Part shown: piece by piece, positions 22,403 to 31,535 of the stretch
Position numbering within the stretch: the first letter of the stretch is position 1
How the letters are laid out: each line of letters opens with the position of its first letter
Assembly: GCA_963792915.1 (NCBI GenBank)
Contig: CAWBYD010000003.1
Coordinates: forward strand, 1,240,001 to 1,304,000
DNA length: 64,000 nt
DNA from: Solirubrobacter sp963792915
GTDB lineage: Bacteria > Actinomycetota > Thermoleophilia > Solirubrobacterales > Solirubrobacteraceae
Reading direction: 5' to 3'
The notes under the pieces: generated by a model
The model's input: only the letters and a program-made list of their open reading frames with translations
The model's database searches: none
What the model was told of the DNA's origin: nothing
Position numbers and translations under genes: made by a program

Positions 22403-23635
22403 TTGGACGACGAGCCGCGATACGGTGCACCGGCCCCGCTGGTGGTGGCCGACGGCGCGCACGTGGGCGCCGTGGCCGCAGAGCTGTTGCGCAACCGGCT
22501 GCTCGCCCGGCCGCGCGCCCGCCTGCTGCTGGGCGCGCCGCGGCCGGAGTTGGACGCGGCGCTGCGCGAGCGGGCCGGCGCCGGGCTCCTGCCCGCCGCG
22601 GATGCGACCGTGCTGGCGCTCGACGAGCTGGTCGGGCTGGCGCCGGACGACCCGCGCAGCCGCGCCGGGCGGCTCGGGGCCGCGCTGGCCGGACTGGGGT
22701 TCGGCGCCGTGGTCACGTTCGACGGCACGGCGGACCCGGCAGCGCAGGCCGAACGGCACGCGGCGGCGCTCGACGCCGCCCCGATCGACCTCGCGGTCCT
22801 GAGTCTCGGCCTTGACGGGCACGTGGCGCTCGACGATCCGCCGGCGCGCCGCGCGTCGGGCGTGCGGGTCGTGGCGCTCGCCCCGGATTCGCGCGAACAC
22901 GGTGCGGCGCGCGGGCTGACCGTCGGGCTCGGGACGCTTTACTTCGCGCGCGAGCTGCTGGTCCTGGCCGCGGGCGCGGCGGTGGCGCCGGCGCTGCAAG
23001 CGATGCTCGAGGCGCCCGCCGGACCGGCGTCTCCCGCCTCCCTGCTGCGCGACCACCCGCGGCTGACGGTGATCGCCGACCGTGCGGCGGCCGCACGGCT
23101 GACGCCGCGGCCGCAGTTCACGAGCGACCGCGCGCTGATCGTGCTCGGCCACCGCGAGCCGGGCATCAGCCCCGAGCACCGGATCTCACATGAATCGCGC
23201 GCGCGCCTGCGTCACGCGCGCTCGCTCGCCGAGCGGGTGCCGGCCCGGGCGGTGGTGCTCACGGGATACACCGCCTCGGGCGGGCTGTCGGAGGCCGAGC
23301 AGATGAAGACCGCCTGGGACGACCACGACGCGCCGGCGCTGCTCGAGGTCGCGGGGCGCGACACGGCGGAGAACGCGTCGCGCTCGCTGCCGCTCGTGCT
23401 CGCTCTTGGCGAGGTGCGGCGCGTGACCGTCGTCTCGTCCGCGTGGCACATCCGCGTGCCGTGGTTCTTCGCGCCGTACCGGCACTACGGCCTGCGGGTC
23501 TCCTATCGCGCGAGCTTCGCCCATGGCGACTGGCCGCGGATGCTCGTCCACGAGCTCAGCCTGCTGCCCGGCGCGCCGGCGCAGCGGCGCGCGGCGATGG
23601 CGGCCGCCGGCGTCGCTCGCGGGACGCTCGCGTGA
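22403..23635 (+). CDS. NagB/6-phosphogluconolactonase-like domain fused to DUF218 (YdcF/SanA)
   Basis: A 410-residue two-domain protein. Residues about 10-215 resemble glucosamine-6-phosphate isomerase/lactonase: L-A-V-L-S-L-G-L-D-G-H-V-A-L-D-D-P-P corresponds to the L-G-x-G-x-D-G-H-I-A-F-N-E-P catalytic motif. Residues about 230-400 are a DUF218 domain (A-L-I-V-L-G-H at the start, V-V-L-T-G-Y-T-A-S-G-G, A-x-N-A-S-R-S and V-V-S-S-A-W-H-I-R-V-P). DUF218 proteins act in envelope or vancomycin phenotypes but their chemistry is poorly known. TTG start at 22405-frame (22403) is used for lack of a better one. The fusion suggests an amino-sugar or cell-wall link. Confidence 0.75.
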   Translation: MDDEPRYGAPAPLVVADGAHVGAVAAELLRNRLLARPRARLLLGAPRPELDAALRERAGAGLLPAADATVLALDELVGLAPDDPRSRAGRLGAALAGLGFGAVVTFDGTADPAAQAERHAAALDAAPIDLAVLSLGLDGHVALDDPPARRASGVRVVALAPDSREHGAARGLTVGLGTLYFARELLVLAAGAAVAPALQAMLEAPAGPASPASLLRDHPRLTVIADRAAAARLTPRPQFTSDRALIVLGHREPGISPEHRISHESRARLRHARSLAERVPARAVVLTGYTASGGLSEAEQMKTAWDDHDAPALLEVAGRDTAENASRSLPLVLALGEVRRVTVVSSAWHIRVPWFFAPYRHYGLRVSYRASFAHGDWPRMLVHELSLLPGAPAQRRAAMAAAGVARGTLA

Positions 23636-23814
23636 GCGCCGCGCCCGCGCGCACGTCGGTCTTCACGCTGACACGCGGCGAGTTCCTCGCGCTGATGTGG
23701 TTCAGCGGCGAACGCACGGGCCGACGCCATAGTCGCGTTCCAAACTGCGCGAAGCCGATCCCGGCGGGAGTACGCTCACGCCGAGTTCAGCATTCGGTGC
23801 AGGGAGTCTCATGA
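23632..23814 (+). CDS. doubtful small ORF
   Basis: A 60-codon reading frame starting at a GTG that overlaps the previous stop (GTGA) and ending inside the subtilase start. The product (R-T-S-V-F-T-L-T-R-G-E-F then an arginine-rich tail) has no recognised family and no signal peptide. Reported because the overlap resembles genuine coupled starts in this genome; it may well be untranslated spacer. Confidence 0.15.
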   Translation: MSAAPARTSVFTLTRGEFLALMWFSGERTGRRHSRVPNCAKPIPAGVRSRRVQHSVQGVS

Positions 23815-26800
23815 TGAGCGGTTTGTGGCGCGCGTTCGTGTTGGCCGGCGCCGTGCTGGTGCTGGCGCCCTCGGCGGCGTCGGCGACGACGTACATCGTC
23901 GGGCTCGCGGCTCCGCCGCTGGCGTCGTACAGCGGCGGGACGGGACAGCTCCAGGCCACGAGCCCCGCGGTCACGGGCGCGGCGCACCTGGATGTGACGT
24001 CGAGCGCCGCGCGGCGTTACCGCGACTACCTCGACGGCCGCCAGCGGGCGGCGCTGGCACGTGTTCCGGGCTCGACCCCGGACGTGATCTACGACTACCG
24101 CGTCGCGTTCGCGGGCTTCGCGGCCGTGCTCACGCCGGCGCAGGCCTCCGCGCTGCGCCGTGCGCCCGAGGTGGCGCACGTGTGGGTGGACGCCAAGCGG
24201 CAGACGCAGGCCGTCGACCCTGACGACCCGAATCAGGTCGACGCGGCGCTCGGCGGGGCGACGGGCGACAGCGCCGGCTACCTCGGGCTGCCGCACGGGC
24301 TCTGGAACACGCTGGGCGGCGCCAACCACGCGGGCGAGAACATCATCGTCGGCGTGATCGACACCGGGATCACGCCGCAGCACCCGAGCTTCGCCGACCA
24401 CGCGGCCGGCAACTACGTCGGCGCCAACTTCGGCGCGCCGCCCGCCCGCTGGCACGGCACATGCGACACGGGCCAGGACCCGAAGAACTTCCAGTGCAAC
24501 AACAAGCTGATCGGGGCGCGCTACTTCGTCGGCGGGTTCGGCGCCGCGCACGTCGCACCCGGGTCGTTCCTCTCCCCGCGCGACGACGACGGCCACGGGA
24601 CGCACACCGCCTCGACGGCGGCGGGGAACTTCGGCGTCGACCCCTCGATCGGCGCCAACGACCTCGGCGTCGACCTGATCTCCGGCATCGCCCCGCGCGC
24701 GCTCGTCGCGGCCTACAAGATCTGCTGGGTGGGCGGCGACGTCGCCGACGGCTGCACGAACTCGGACTCCGTGGGAGCGATCGACGCCGCGGTGTCGGAC
24801 GGCGTCGACGTCATCAACTACTCCGTCGGCGGCACGACCTCGAACGTCGTCGACGCCGTCGAGCTCGCCTACCTGGGCGCGTCCAACGCGGGCGTGTTCG
24901 TCGCGAACTCGGCCGGCAACAGCGGTCCGGGCGCCGGCACCGTGGGCACGCCGACGACCGTCCCGTGGCTGACCTCCGTCGCGGCGGAGAACCCCGCGCG
25001 CACGTTCACAGCGACCGCGCACATCACGCCGCCCGCTCCCGCGGCGGCGTTCGACATCACAGGCGCGTCGGTCACCGGCGCGCTGGGCGCGGCCACGCCG
25101 GTGGTCGACGCCGCCGCGAGCGGGCTGCTGATCGCCGACCCCGACGAGGCCGAGCTGTGCTTCCCCGGCACGCTCGACCCGCTCAAGGTGGCCGGCAAGG
25201 TCGTGCTCTGCCGGCGCGGCGTCAACGACCGCATCGAGAAGTCCAAGGTGGTACGCGACGCGGGCGGCGTCGGGATGATCCTCTACAACCCGAACGCCGC
25301 GCAGGACACCGACACGGACATCCACTACGTCCCGACGGTGCACGTGAGCCTGGCCGACGGCATGCACGTCAAGCAGGCGATCGCGGCGGGAGCGACGACG
25401 GCCACGATCGGCGCCGGACACGCGACGCTCGGCGCCCCGAAGGTGCTGGCGGCGTTCTCCTCGCGCGGCCCGCAGGGGGCCGTGCCCGACCTCGCCAAGC
25501 CCGACGTCACGGCGCCCGGTGTCAACATCCTGGCCGGCAACACGCCGGATCCGGCGCCCAACAGCGGCCTGCCGGCCGGGTACCTGTTCCAGTCGATCTC
25601 GGGTACGTCGATGGCATCGCCGCACGTCGCCGGCGCGGGCGCGCTGCTCACGCAGGCGCATCCCGGGTGGTCGCCCGCCGAGATCAAGTCCGCGCTGATG
25701 GAGACCGCGAACGCGAGCGTCTCCAAGGAGGACGGGGCGACGGCGGCGACGCCGTTCGAGGCCGGCTCGGGCGAGATCGACCCGACGAAGGCGGCGAACC
25801 CGGGCCTCGTGCTCGACGCGTCCACGAACGACTACATCCGCTACGTCGACTCGCAGGACCCGACGATCTTCCATGACGGCCAGCCGCCCATCCAGCCGAG
25901 CGACCTGAACCTGGCGAGCATCTCGAACGCCCAGGTCCCGGGCACGTTCGCGACGGTCCGGAGGTTCACGTCGGTGGATGCCGCCCCGCGCACGTGGACG
26001 GTGGCGGTCGGCGTGCCCGGCTTCTCGACCAGCGTCTCGGCGGCCGCGTTCACGCTCGCGCCGGGCGCGACCCAGAGCCTGACGATCACCGCGATGCGGA
26101 CGACCGCGCCGCTCGGCGACTACGCCTACGGCGCGCTGACGCTGACCAGCGGGCCGACGACGCTGCGCCTGCCCGTCTCGCTGCGGCCGATCGCGGCCAA
26201 GGCGCCGCCGGTGGTCAAGCTCAGCACCGCCCTGGGCGCGGGCAGCCAGGCGCTCGCGGTCACGGCCGGCTATGTCGGCCAGCTCAACGGCGTCGGCTTC
26301 GGCCTGGCGGCCCCGGACACGAAGGCCCACGAGCTGGTCTCCTCCGACGCCGACGGCGCCCCCGATCCGGCGCTCGCGAGCGCCTCGAACCGCATCTACG
26401 ACGTGACGGTGCCCGCGGGCGCGCAGGTGCTCTCCGGGCGCATCGCGAACGCCGACGGCGACGCGGCGCCGAACACCGACCTCGATCTCTACCTCTACTA
26501 CGACTTCGACGGCGATGGAGCATTCACCGACGACGAGCAGCTCGACCAGTCGGCGAGTGCGGTCGCCGACGAAGGGGTGACCGAGGTCCATCCGGATCCC
26601 GGCAAGTACCGGTTCGTGGTGGTCGGCTTCACCACCAAGGACCCGACGAGCTACGACTGGTCGACGTGGATCGTCAACGACGCCGTCGGCGACGACACGT
26701 CCGGCGGACCGGGGATCGCGGTCCGCGGCGACCCGCTGGCGACGACGATCGGCGCGATCGTCGCACCGTCGCTGCAGTGGGCGAACGTCGACAAGCCGGC

Positions 26801-27254
26801 GCTCTACCTCGGGCTCGTGACCTACAACGACGGCGCCGGCCCGGTGGCGGAATCGGTGGTCGAGCTGGCCAAGACCACCGACACGACGCCGCCCACGCCG
26901 ACGCCGACGGCCCAGCCGGGCAGCTCGCCGACGCCGACGCCGGCGCCGGGCCCGGCGCCGCCCGCGAAGCCGAAGCTGACGATCAAGGTGCTCAAGGTCA
27001 GCCTCGACCGCACGCATCGCGTGCTCAGCGTCAAGCTCCCGCTGTCGCTCGGCGCCACGGTCTCGGCCACCGTCAAGCGCGGCTCGAAGGTCGCCGCGCG
27101 CGCCGGCGCGCGGACGCTCGCGGCCGGCACGCGGACGGTCCGGATGCGGCTGAGCCGCAAGCTCAAGCGCGGGACCTACACGGTCACGTTCACGGCGAGA
27201 CGGCCCACATACGCACCGGTCACGGCGCGCGTCACGCTGCGGGTCCGCCGGTAG
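23811..27254 (+). CDS. secreted subtilisin-like serine protease (S8) with PA domain
   Basis: An 1147-residue exported protease. A signal peptide (about 1-25) is followed by an I9-type propeptide (about 28-130) and the S8 domain with the complete triad: D184 in G-V-I-D-T-G-I, H262 in D-G-H-G-T-H-T-A-S, S600 in S-G-T-S-M-A-S-P-H-V; the oxyanion Asn is in A-N-S-A-G-N-S-G-P. A PA insert (about 420-530) separates H and S halves. A fibronectin-like region, a P-T-P-T-P linker (about 1025-1050) and a basic beta-sandwich tail of 90 residues follow. AGGGAG precedes the ATG at 23811. Resembles plant-type PA-subtilases, common in actinobacteria. Confidence 0.93.
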   Translation: MMSGLWRAFVLAGAVLVLAPSAASATTYIVGLAAPPLASYSGGTGQLQATSPAVTGAAHLDVTSSAARRYRDYLDGRQRAALARVPGSTPDVIYDYRVAFAGFAAVLTPAQASALRRAPEVAHVWVDAKRQTQAVDPDDPNQVDAALGGATGDSAGYLGLPHGLWNTLGGANHAGENIIVGVIDTGITPQHPSFADHAAGNYVGANFGAPPARWHGTCDTGQDPKNFQCNNKLIGARYFVGGFGAAHVAPGSFLSPRDDDGHGTHTASTAAGNFGVDPSIGANDLGVDLISGIAPRALVAAYKICWVGGDVADGCTNSDSVGAIDAAVSDGVDVINYSVGGTTSNVVDAVELAYLGASNAGVFVANSAGNSGPGAGTVGTPTTVPWLTSVAAENPARTFTATAHITPPAPAAAFDITGASVTGALGAATPVVDAAASGLLIADPDEAELCFPGTLDPLKVAGKVVLCRRGVNDRIEKSKVVRDAGGVGMILYNPNAAQDTDTDIHYVPTVHVSLADGMHVKQAIAAGATTATIGAGHATLGAPKVLAAFSSRGPQGAVPDLAKPDVTAPGVNILAGNTPDPAPNSGLPAGYLFQSISGTSMASPHVAGAGALLTQAHPGWSPAEIKSALMETANASVSKEDGATAATPFEAGSGEIDPTKAANPGLVLDASTNDYIRYVDSQDPTIFHDGQPPIQPSDLNLASISNAQVPGTFATVRRFTSVDAAPRTWTVAVGVPGFSTSVSAAAFTLAPGATQSLTITAMRTTAPLGDYAYGALTLTSGPTTLRLPVSLRPIAAKAPPVVKLSTALGAGSQALAVTAGYVGQLNGVGFGLAAPDTKAHELVSSDADGAPDPALASASNRIYDVTVPAGAQVLSGRIANADGDAAPNTDLDLYLYYDFDGDGAFTDDEQLDQSASAVADEGVTEVHPDPGKYRFVVVGFTTKDPTSYDWSTWIVNDAVGDDTSGGPGIAVRGDPLATTIGAIVAPSLQWANVDKPALYLGLVTYNDGAGPVAESVVELAKTTDTTPPTPTPTAQPGSSPTPTPAPGPAPPAKPKLTIKVLKVSLDRTHRVLSVKLPLSLGATVSATVKRGSKVAARAGARTLAAGTRTVRMRLSRKLKRGTYTVTFTARRPTYAPVTARVTLRVRR

Positions 27255-27260
27255 CCCGGC

Positions 27261-27288
27261 CGGGCGGGGCCGTCGGCGGTCCCGCCCG
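27261..27288 (+). terminator. terminator after the subtilase gene
   Basis: A 12-bp stem (27261-27272 with 27277-27288, one G-U pair) and a four-base loop, seven bases past the stop codon. No T-run follows, as is usual in high-GC actinobacteria. Confidence 0.6.
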
Positions 27289-27332
27289 AGACCTACTCCT
27301 TCGTACAGAGGGCGGGCCGGTAGGTTCGCTCG

Positions 27333-28208
27333 ATGAGGTCGTCCCTCGGCGCGCTGGCGCTGTCCGCGGTCCTGCTGCTGGGCGCCGCATCCGAGGCGCA
27401 CGCGGATCCGGTCATCAACCTCGGCGCGGGCATCGCCGTCGCCGGCGGCAGCGGCAGCACGCTGACCGGCAACCGCTTCAGCGGCAACGCGTACCCGGCG
27501 ATCGACCTCGGCAACGACGGCCGCACGCCCAACGACCGGGTCGATGCCGACAGCGGGGCGAACGGCCTGCACAACTTCCCGATCGGCGTGCTGTCCGAGA
27601 AGGACCCGGTGAGCGGGCAGGTCAAGGTCTCGGGCGTCGACGACCTCGCCGACGCCTGCCGCGAGGTCGCCGGCTCCGGCTTCGCGGACGCCAACGGCAA
27701 CGGCTTCGCCGACGTGTGCGAGGCCGACATGAACCGCCTGCAGGCGTTCCCGAACCAGCCCAACGGCTCCGGCTCCTCCGGCGGCGGGGCGCTCGGCCCG
27801 GCGAAGGACACCAGCGCGCCGGCGCTGTCGAAGCTGACCGCCCGCCCGGCGGTCGCGCGGCGCGCGCGGGGCCACCGCAAGGCGACGGCCGCGACGCTGC
27901 GGTTCGCGGTCTCGGAGGCCTCGACGGTCACGTTCACGCGCGAGCGGGTGCTGAAGGGCCGCCGCGCGGGCAAGCGCTGCGTGACCGGCGCCAGGAAGGG
28001 CAAGCCGTGCGTGAACTATCGACGCACCGGCGGCAGCCTGCGTGTCAACGCCAAGCCGGGGGCCAACAGCGTGAAGTTCGCGGCCAAACTCGGGGCGAGG
28101 CCGCTCGCAGCGGGCACGTACCGGCTCACCGCGGTCGCGATCGACGCGGCGGGCAACCGCTCCGCGCCGGTCACCGTCCTCGTCAGCGTGCGCTCAAGGT
28201 CTCGTTAG
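27333..28208 (+). CDS. secreted protein with truncated beta-helix end and Ig-like tail
   Basis: A 291-residue exported protein. After a signal peptide (about 1-24, cleaved after A-H-A) comes G-S-T-L-T-G-N-R-F-S-G-N and I-D-L-G-N-D-G-R-T-P-N-D, then G-A-N-G-L-H-N-F-P: this is the usual last rung and exit sequence of long right-handed beta-helix surface proteins, but the helix itself is missing. A calcium-loop-like D-A-N-G-N-G-F-A-D-V-C-E segment (about 112-123) and a basic beta-sandwich tail with four cysteines complete it. Probably the relict end of a larger adhesin-like protein that kept, or regained, a signal peptide. Function unknown. Confidence 0.7.
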   Translation: MRSSLGALALSAVLLLGAASEAHADPVINLGAGIAVAGGSGSTLTGNRFSGNAYPAIDLGNDGRTPNDRVDADSGANGLHNFPIGVLSEKDPVSGQVKVSGVDDLADACREVAGSGFADANGNGFADVCEADMNRLQAFPNQPNGSGSSGGGALGPAKDTSAPALSKLTARPAVARRARGHRKATAATLRFAVSEASTVTFTRERVLKGRRAGKRCVTGARKGKPCVNYRRTGGSLRVNAKPGANSVKFAAKLGARPLAAGTYRLTAVAIDAAGNRSAPVTVLVSVRSRSR

Positions 28209-28247
28209 CGTTCACGCTCACACGACCGGGAGGGTGTGGAAAACCAC

Positions 28248-28324
28248 CGATCAGCTCGCCCGCCGGGCGACCGATGCACTCGGCATGAAGCCCGTCAGCC
28301 GGTCTCCGGTGATCGCTTGACGGG
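28248..28324 (+). other. structured leader ahead of the GGDEF-EAL gene
   Basis: Adjacent perfect stems: 28256-28261 with 28265-28270; 28271-28274 with 28280-28283; 28291-28297 with 28318-28324 (CCCGTCA/TGACGGG) enclosing CCGG-TCT-CCGG (28299-28309). In addition CGATCA (28248-28253) can pair with TGATCG (28310-28315) as a pseudoknot. Either a cis-regulatory RNA or the first codons of the gene if translation starts at 28236. It does not match the c-di-GMP riboswitch consensus as I know it. Confidence 0.35.
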
Positions 28325-28334
28325 AGACGGCTGG

Positions 28335-30875
28335 GTGGCGACGACGAACGGCGGCATGCCCTCCGGCGACGCCGCGTTCCTCGACCTGATCGAGCATGTG
28401 GCGCAGGGGACGAGCGTCGCGCGCAGCGGCGACGAGGCTTTGCTGACCGGCGTCCGCCGCGTCTGCGAGTGGACCGGGTGGCCGGCCGGGTGCGTGTATC
28501 GCGTCGGCTCGGGCACGGTCGTGACCTACATCGCCCGCGGCGCCGAGCTCGGCGACGTGCGCGCCCAGCTCCAGCACGAGCCGCTCGTCCGCGGCGCCGG
28601 GCTCGCGGGGCGGGCGCTCGCCACCGGCTTCGCGCAGTACAGCGCCGACGTCGGGCCCGGCCTGCGCGCGGCGGGCCTGCGGGGCGGCCTCGCCGTCCCG
28701 ATCGACGCCGGCACGCGCGCGCTCGCGGTGCTCGAGTTCTTCTGGACCGCCGACGAGTCCGTCGGGCCGACCCTGCTGGCGGCCGCGACGCACCTCGGGC
28801 GCCAGCTCGGCCGCGTCGCGCGCGAGCTCGACATCAAGCAGGCGCTGCGCGAGTCAGAGAGCCGCTTCCGCTCGGTCGCCGAGTCGACCAGCGACGCGAT
28901 CATCGTCGCCGACGAGCGCGGGCGGATCACGTCCTGGAACCGCGCGGCGCACGAGCTCTTCGGCTACGCCACGGACGAGGTGCTCGACGAGCCGCTGACG
29001 ATGCTGATGCCGGAGCGCTTCCACGCGCGCCACGACGCGGGCCTGCGCCGGATCGTCCACCAGGGGAGGAGCGTCGCGCAGACGCTGGGGCGGACGTTCG
29101 AGGTCGCCGGGCTCCGCCGCGACGGGACGGAGTTCCCGATCGAGCTCTCGCTCTCGACCTGGACGACCGGCGAGCGCCGCTACTTCAGCGGCATCATCCG
29201 CGACATCAGCGCGCGCAAGCACGCCGAGGCGCAGGCCCGCGCGCTCGACGCCGCGCCGGACTCGATCGTGCGGATCGACGAGCGCCGCGCGATCCTGGTC
29301 GCCAACGCGCGCACCGGCCAGCTGTTCGGCTATTCCGCCGACGAGCTCGCCGCGCGGCCGGTGATCGATCTCTTCGCGACGCGCTCGCAGGCGCGGCTCG
29401 CCGATCGCCTCGACGCCGTGCGGGCGCGCCCGGGCGCGCGCGAGTCGCTGGAGCTCACCGGCCGGCGCAAGGACGGCAGCGAGTTCCCCGCCGACGTCAC
29501 CCTGCGCTCGCAGGACGGCGACGACGGCGTGGTGGTCTCGGGCAGCTTCGGCGACGCCACCGAGCGCAAGCGCTTCGAGCAGCAGCTCGCGCACCTGTCC
29601 ACGCACGACGCGCTCACCGGGCTCTGGAACCGGCAGCGCTTCGAGGAGGAGCTCGGCGACTACGCCGCGTACGCCGCGCGCTTCGGCGGCTTCGGCGCCG
29701 TGCTCGTGCTCGACCTCGACCGCTTCAAGTACGTCAACGACGTGCGCGGGCAGCGCGCCGGCGACGACGTGATCCGCGCGGTCGCGCACGAGCTGGCGTC
29801 GCACATCCGCGACACCGATGTGCTCGCCCGCCTCGGCGGCGACGAGTTCGCGGTCCTGCTCAAGCACACCGACCGGCCCACGGCCGAGCGGCGCGCCGCC
29901 GACGTCCTCGGCGCCGTGTGCCGCCGCGGCGCCGCATCGGGTCTGGCGCTCACGGCGAGCATCGGGATCGCGCCCTTCGACGGCGAGAACCGCCCCGCCG
30001 AGGACCTGCTGGCCGCCGCCGACATGGCGATGTACGCCGCCAAGGCCGCCGGCGGCGATCGTCACCACATGTTCGCCGGCGACGACGCGCACGTGGTGGC
30101 GATGCGGACGCGCCAGCGGCGTGCGGAGCAGATCCGCTGCGCGCTCGACGACGATCGCTTCACGCTCTACTGGCAGCCGATCGTCGACCTCGCGACCGGC
30201 GAGGCGACGCACCGCGAGCTGCTGCTGCGCATGCTCGGCCCGTGCGGCGAGGTGATCGCCCCGGGCGCGTTCATCGAGACCGCCGAGCGCTTCGGGCTGA
30301 TCCGTGAGGTCGACCGCTGGGTGATCGAGCACGCGATCGAGCTGCTCCCGCACGTCGGCGGGATGCTCGAGGTCAACCTGTCGGCCGCGTCGGTCTGCGA
30401 CCCCGCGCTGCCGGAGCTGGTCGAGCGCCGGATCGCCCAAGCGGGCGCCGACGCATCGCGGCTGATCTTCGAGATCACCGAGACCCAGGCGATCGCGAAC
30501 CTCGACCAGGCGCGCACCTTCGCCGAGCGCATGGGGCGGCTGGGATGCAAGTTCGCGCTCGACGACTTCGGCGCCGGCTTCTCGTCGTTTCACTACCTCA
30601 AGCGGCTCCCGCTCGACTACATCAAGATCGACGGCGAGTTCATCCGCGCACTGACGGTCAACCTGCAGGATCAGCTGATCGTGAAGTCGATCGTCGACAT
30701 CGCGCACGGGATGGGGATGTCGACGATCGCCGAGTTCGTCGAGGACGCCGGCACCGTGGCGATGCTGCGCCGGCTCGGCGTCGAGTTCTCGCAGGGCTAC
30801 CATCACGGCCGCCCGGCGCCCGTCAGCGCCGGCGTGCCGAGACCGGTCGGGAACCGGTCGCGCCAGCTCGGGTAG
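28335..30875 (+). CDS. GAF-PAS-PAS-GGDEF-EAL cyclic-di-GMP enzyme
   Basis: An 846-residue cytoplasmic signalling protein from the GTG at 28335 (GTG 28236 is an alternative adding 33 residues but with its ribosome site too close). Order: GAF (about 20-150), PAS (about 170-290), PAS (about 300-410), GGDEF (about 420-580; intact G-G-D-E-F at 501-505) and EAL (about 600-835). The EAL motif reads E-L-L, yet the metal and catalytic residues remain: N-L-S, E-I-T-E-T, D-D-F-G-A-G, I-K-I-D-G and A-E-F-V-E. Both synthesis and breakdown of c-di-GMP therefore look possible. No membrane segments. It stands alone. Confidence 0.9.
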   Translation: MATTNGGMPSGDAAFLDLIEHVAQGTSVARSGDEALLTGVRRVCEWTGWPAGCVYRVGSGTVVTYIARGAELGDVRAQLQHEPLVRGAGLAGRALATGFAQYSADVGPGLRAAGLRGGLAVPIDAGTRALAVLEFFWTADESVGPTLLAAATHLGRQLGRVARELDIKQALRESESRFRSVAESTSDAIIVADERGRITSWNRAAHELFGYATDEVLDEPLTMLMPERFHARHDAGLRRIVHQGRSVAQTLGRTFEVAGLRRDGTEFPIELSLSTWTTGERRYFSGIIRDISARKHAEAQARALDAAPDSIVRIDERRAILVANARTGQLFGYSADELAARPVIDLFATRSQARLADRLDAVRARPGARESLELTGRRKDGSEFPADVTLRSQDGDDGVVVSGSFGDATERKRFEQQLAHLSTHDALTGLWNRQRFEEELGDYAAYAARFGGFGAVLVLDLDRFKYVNDVRGQRAGDDVIRAVAHELASHIRDTDVLARLGGDEFAVLLKHTDRPTAERRAADVLGAVCRRGAASGLALTASIGIAPFDGENRPAEDLLAAADMAMYAAKAAGGDRHHMFAGDDAHVVAMRTRQRRAEQIRCALDDDRFTLYWQPIVDLATGEATHRELLLRMLGPCGEVIAPGAFIETAERFGLIREVDRWVIEHAIELLPHVGGMLEVNLSAASVCDPALPELVERRIAQAGADASRLIFEITETQAIANLDQARTFAERMGRLGCKFALDDFGAGFSSFHYLKRLPLDYIKIDGEFIRALTVNLQDQLIVKSIVDIAHGMGMSTIAEFVEDAGTVAMLRRLGVEFSQGYHHGRPAPVSAGVPRPVGNRSRQLG

Positions 30876-31008
30876 CGCCGGCGGCGCGTTCGTCGTGTAG
30901 GCGCGGCGCCGGAAGACCAGGGCACCGACCCGGGGGTGACCCGGGCGCGACGGGCCGCCCGACGCGCGATCCTGACGTCTCCGACAATCACAGACCAGCG
31001 GAGGCCAC

Positions 31009-31506
31009 ATGAGCACCCAGGCGAGCGGCGAGACGTCGACCGAGAGTGGAGTCCCCACGATCGCGGACATGAAGCTCGAGGTCGTGGTCGTGCCCGTCTC
31101 CGACGTCGATCGGGCCAAGCGCTTCTACCAGTCGATGGAGTTCCGGCTGGACGCCGACTTCGTGACCGGCGACGATTTCCGCGTGGTGCAGCTGACGCCT
31201 CCCGGCTCGCAGGCCTCGATCATCATCGGCACCGGGATCACCTCGGCCGCGCCGGGCTCGGTCGAGGCGCTGCAGCTGACCGTCTACGACATCGACGTGG
31301 CGCGGGCGGCGCTGATCGCGCGCGGCATCGACGTGAGCGAGGTCTTCCACGACGCCGGGGGCGTGTTCCACCACGCCGGCACCGACGGCCGCGTGCCCGG
31401 ACCCGCGCCCGAGCGCGCCGACTACGGCTCGTTCGCCGCGTTCAGCGATCCCGACGGCAACGGCTGGCTGCTGCAGGAGATCAAGACGCGTCTGCCCGGC
31501 CGCTGA
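31009..31506 (+). CDS. VOC-family (glyoxalase/dioxygenase-like) protein
   Basis: A 165-residue protein with one pair of beta-alpha-beta-beta-beta units: V-V-V-P-V-S-D-V-D-R-A-K-R-F-Y at the start and F-S-D-P-D-G-N-G-W-L-L-Q-E at the end, the usual VOC N- and C-terminal marks with the metal-ligand glutamate. A 20-residue polar extension precedes the domain. GGAGG about ten bases before the ATG supports the start. The oxidoreductase gene begins 30 bases downstream, so they are likely one operon. Substrate unknown. Confidence 0.85.
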   Translation: MSTQASGETSTESGVPTIADMKLEVVVVPVSDVDRAKRFYQSMEFRLDADFVTGDDFRVVQLTPPGSQASIIIGTGITSAAPGSVEALQLTVYDIDVARAALIARGIDVSEVFHDAGGVFHHAGTDGRVPGPAPERADYGSFAAFSDPDGNGWLLQEIKTRLPGR

Positions 31507-31535
31507 GAACCCTCGACACGAGAAAGAGGACCACC

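Noticed and set aside
23787..27875. 1362-codon antisense ORF opposite the subtilase
   Set aside because: Arg/Asp/Val-rich composition typical of the complement of a GC-rich gene; the other strand has signal peptide, catalytic triad and ribosome site.
28236..28335. c-di-GMP-I (GEMM) or ydaO riboswitch before the GGDEF-EAL gene
   Set aside because: GGAAAACC only faintly recalls the consensus; the conserved core, tetraloop and receptor are not in place. Kept only as a structured leader.
30880..30918. GC-rich inverted repeat after the GGDEF-EAL gene as a terminator
   Set aside because: Several mismatches; too weak to report as a feature.
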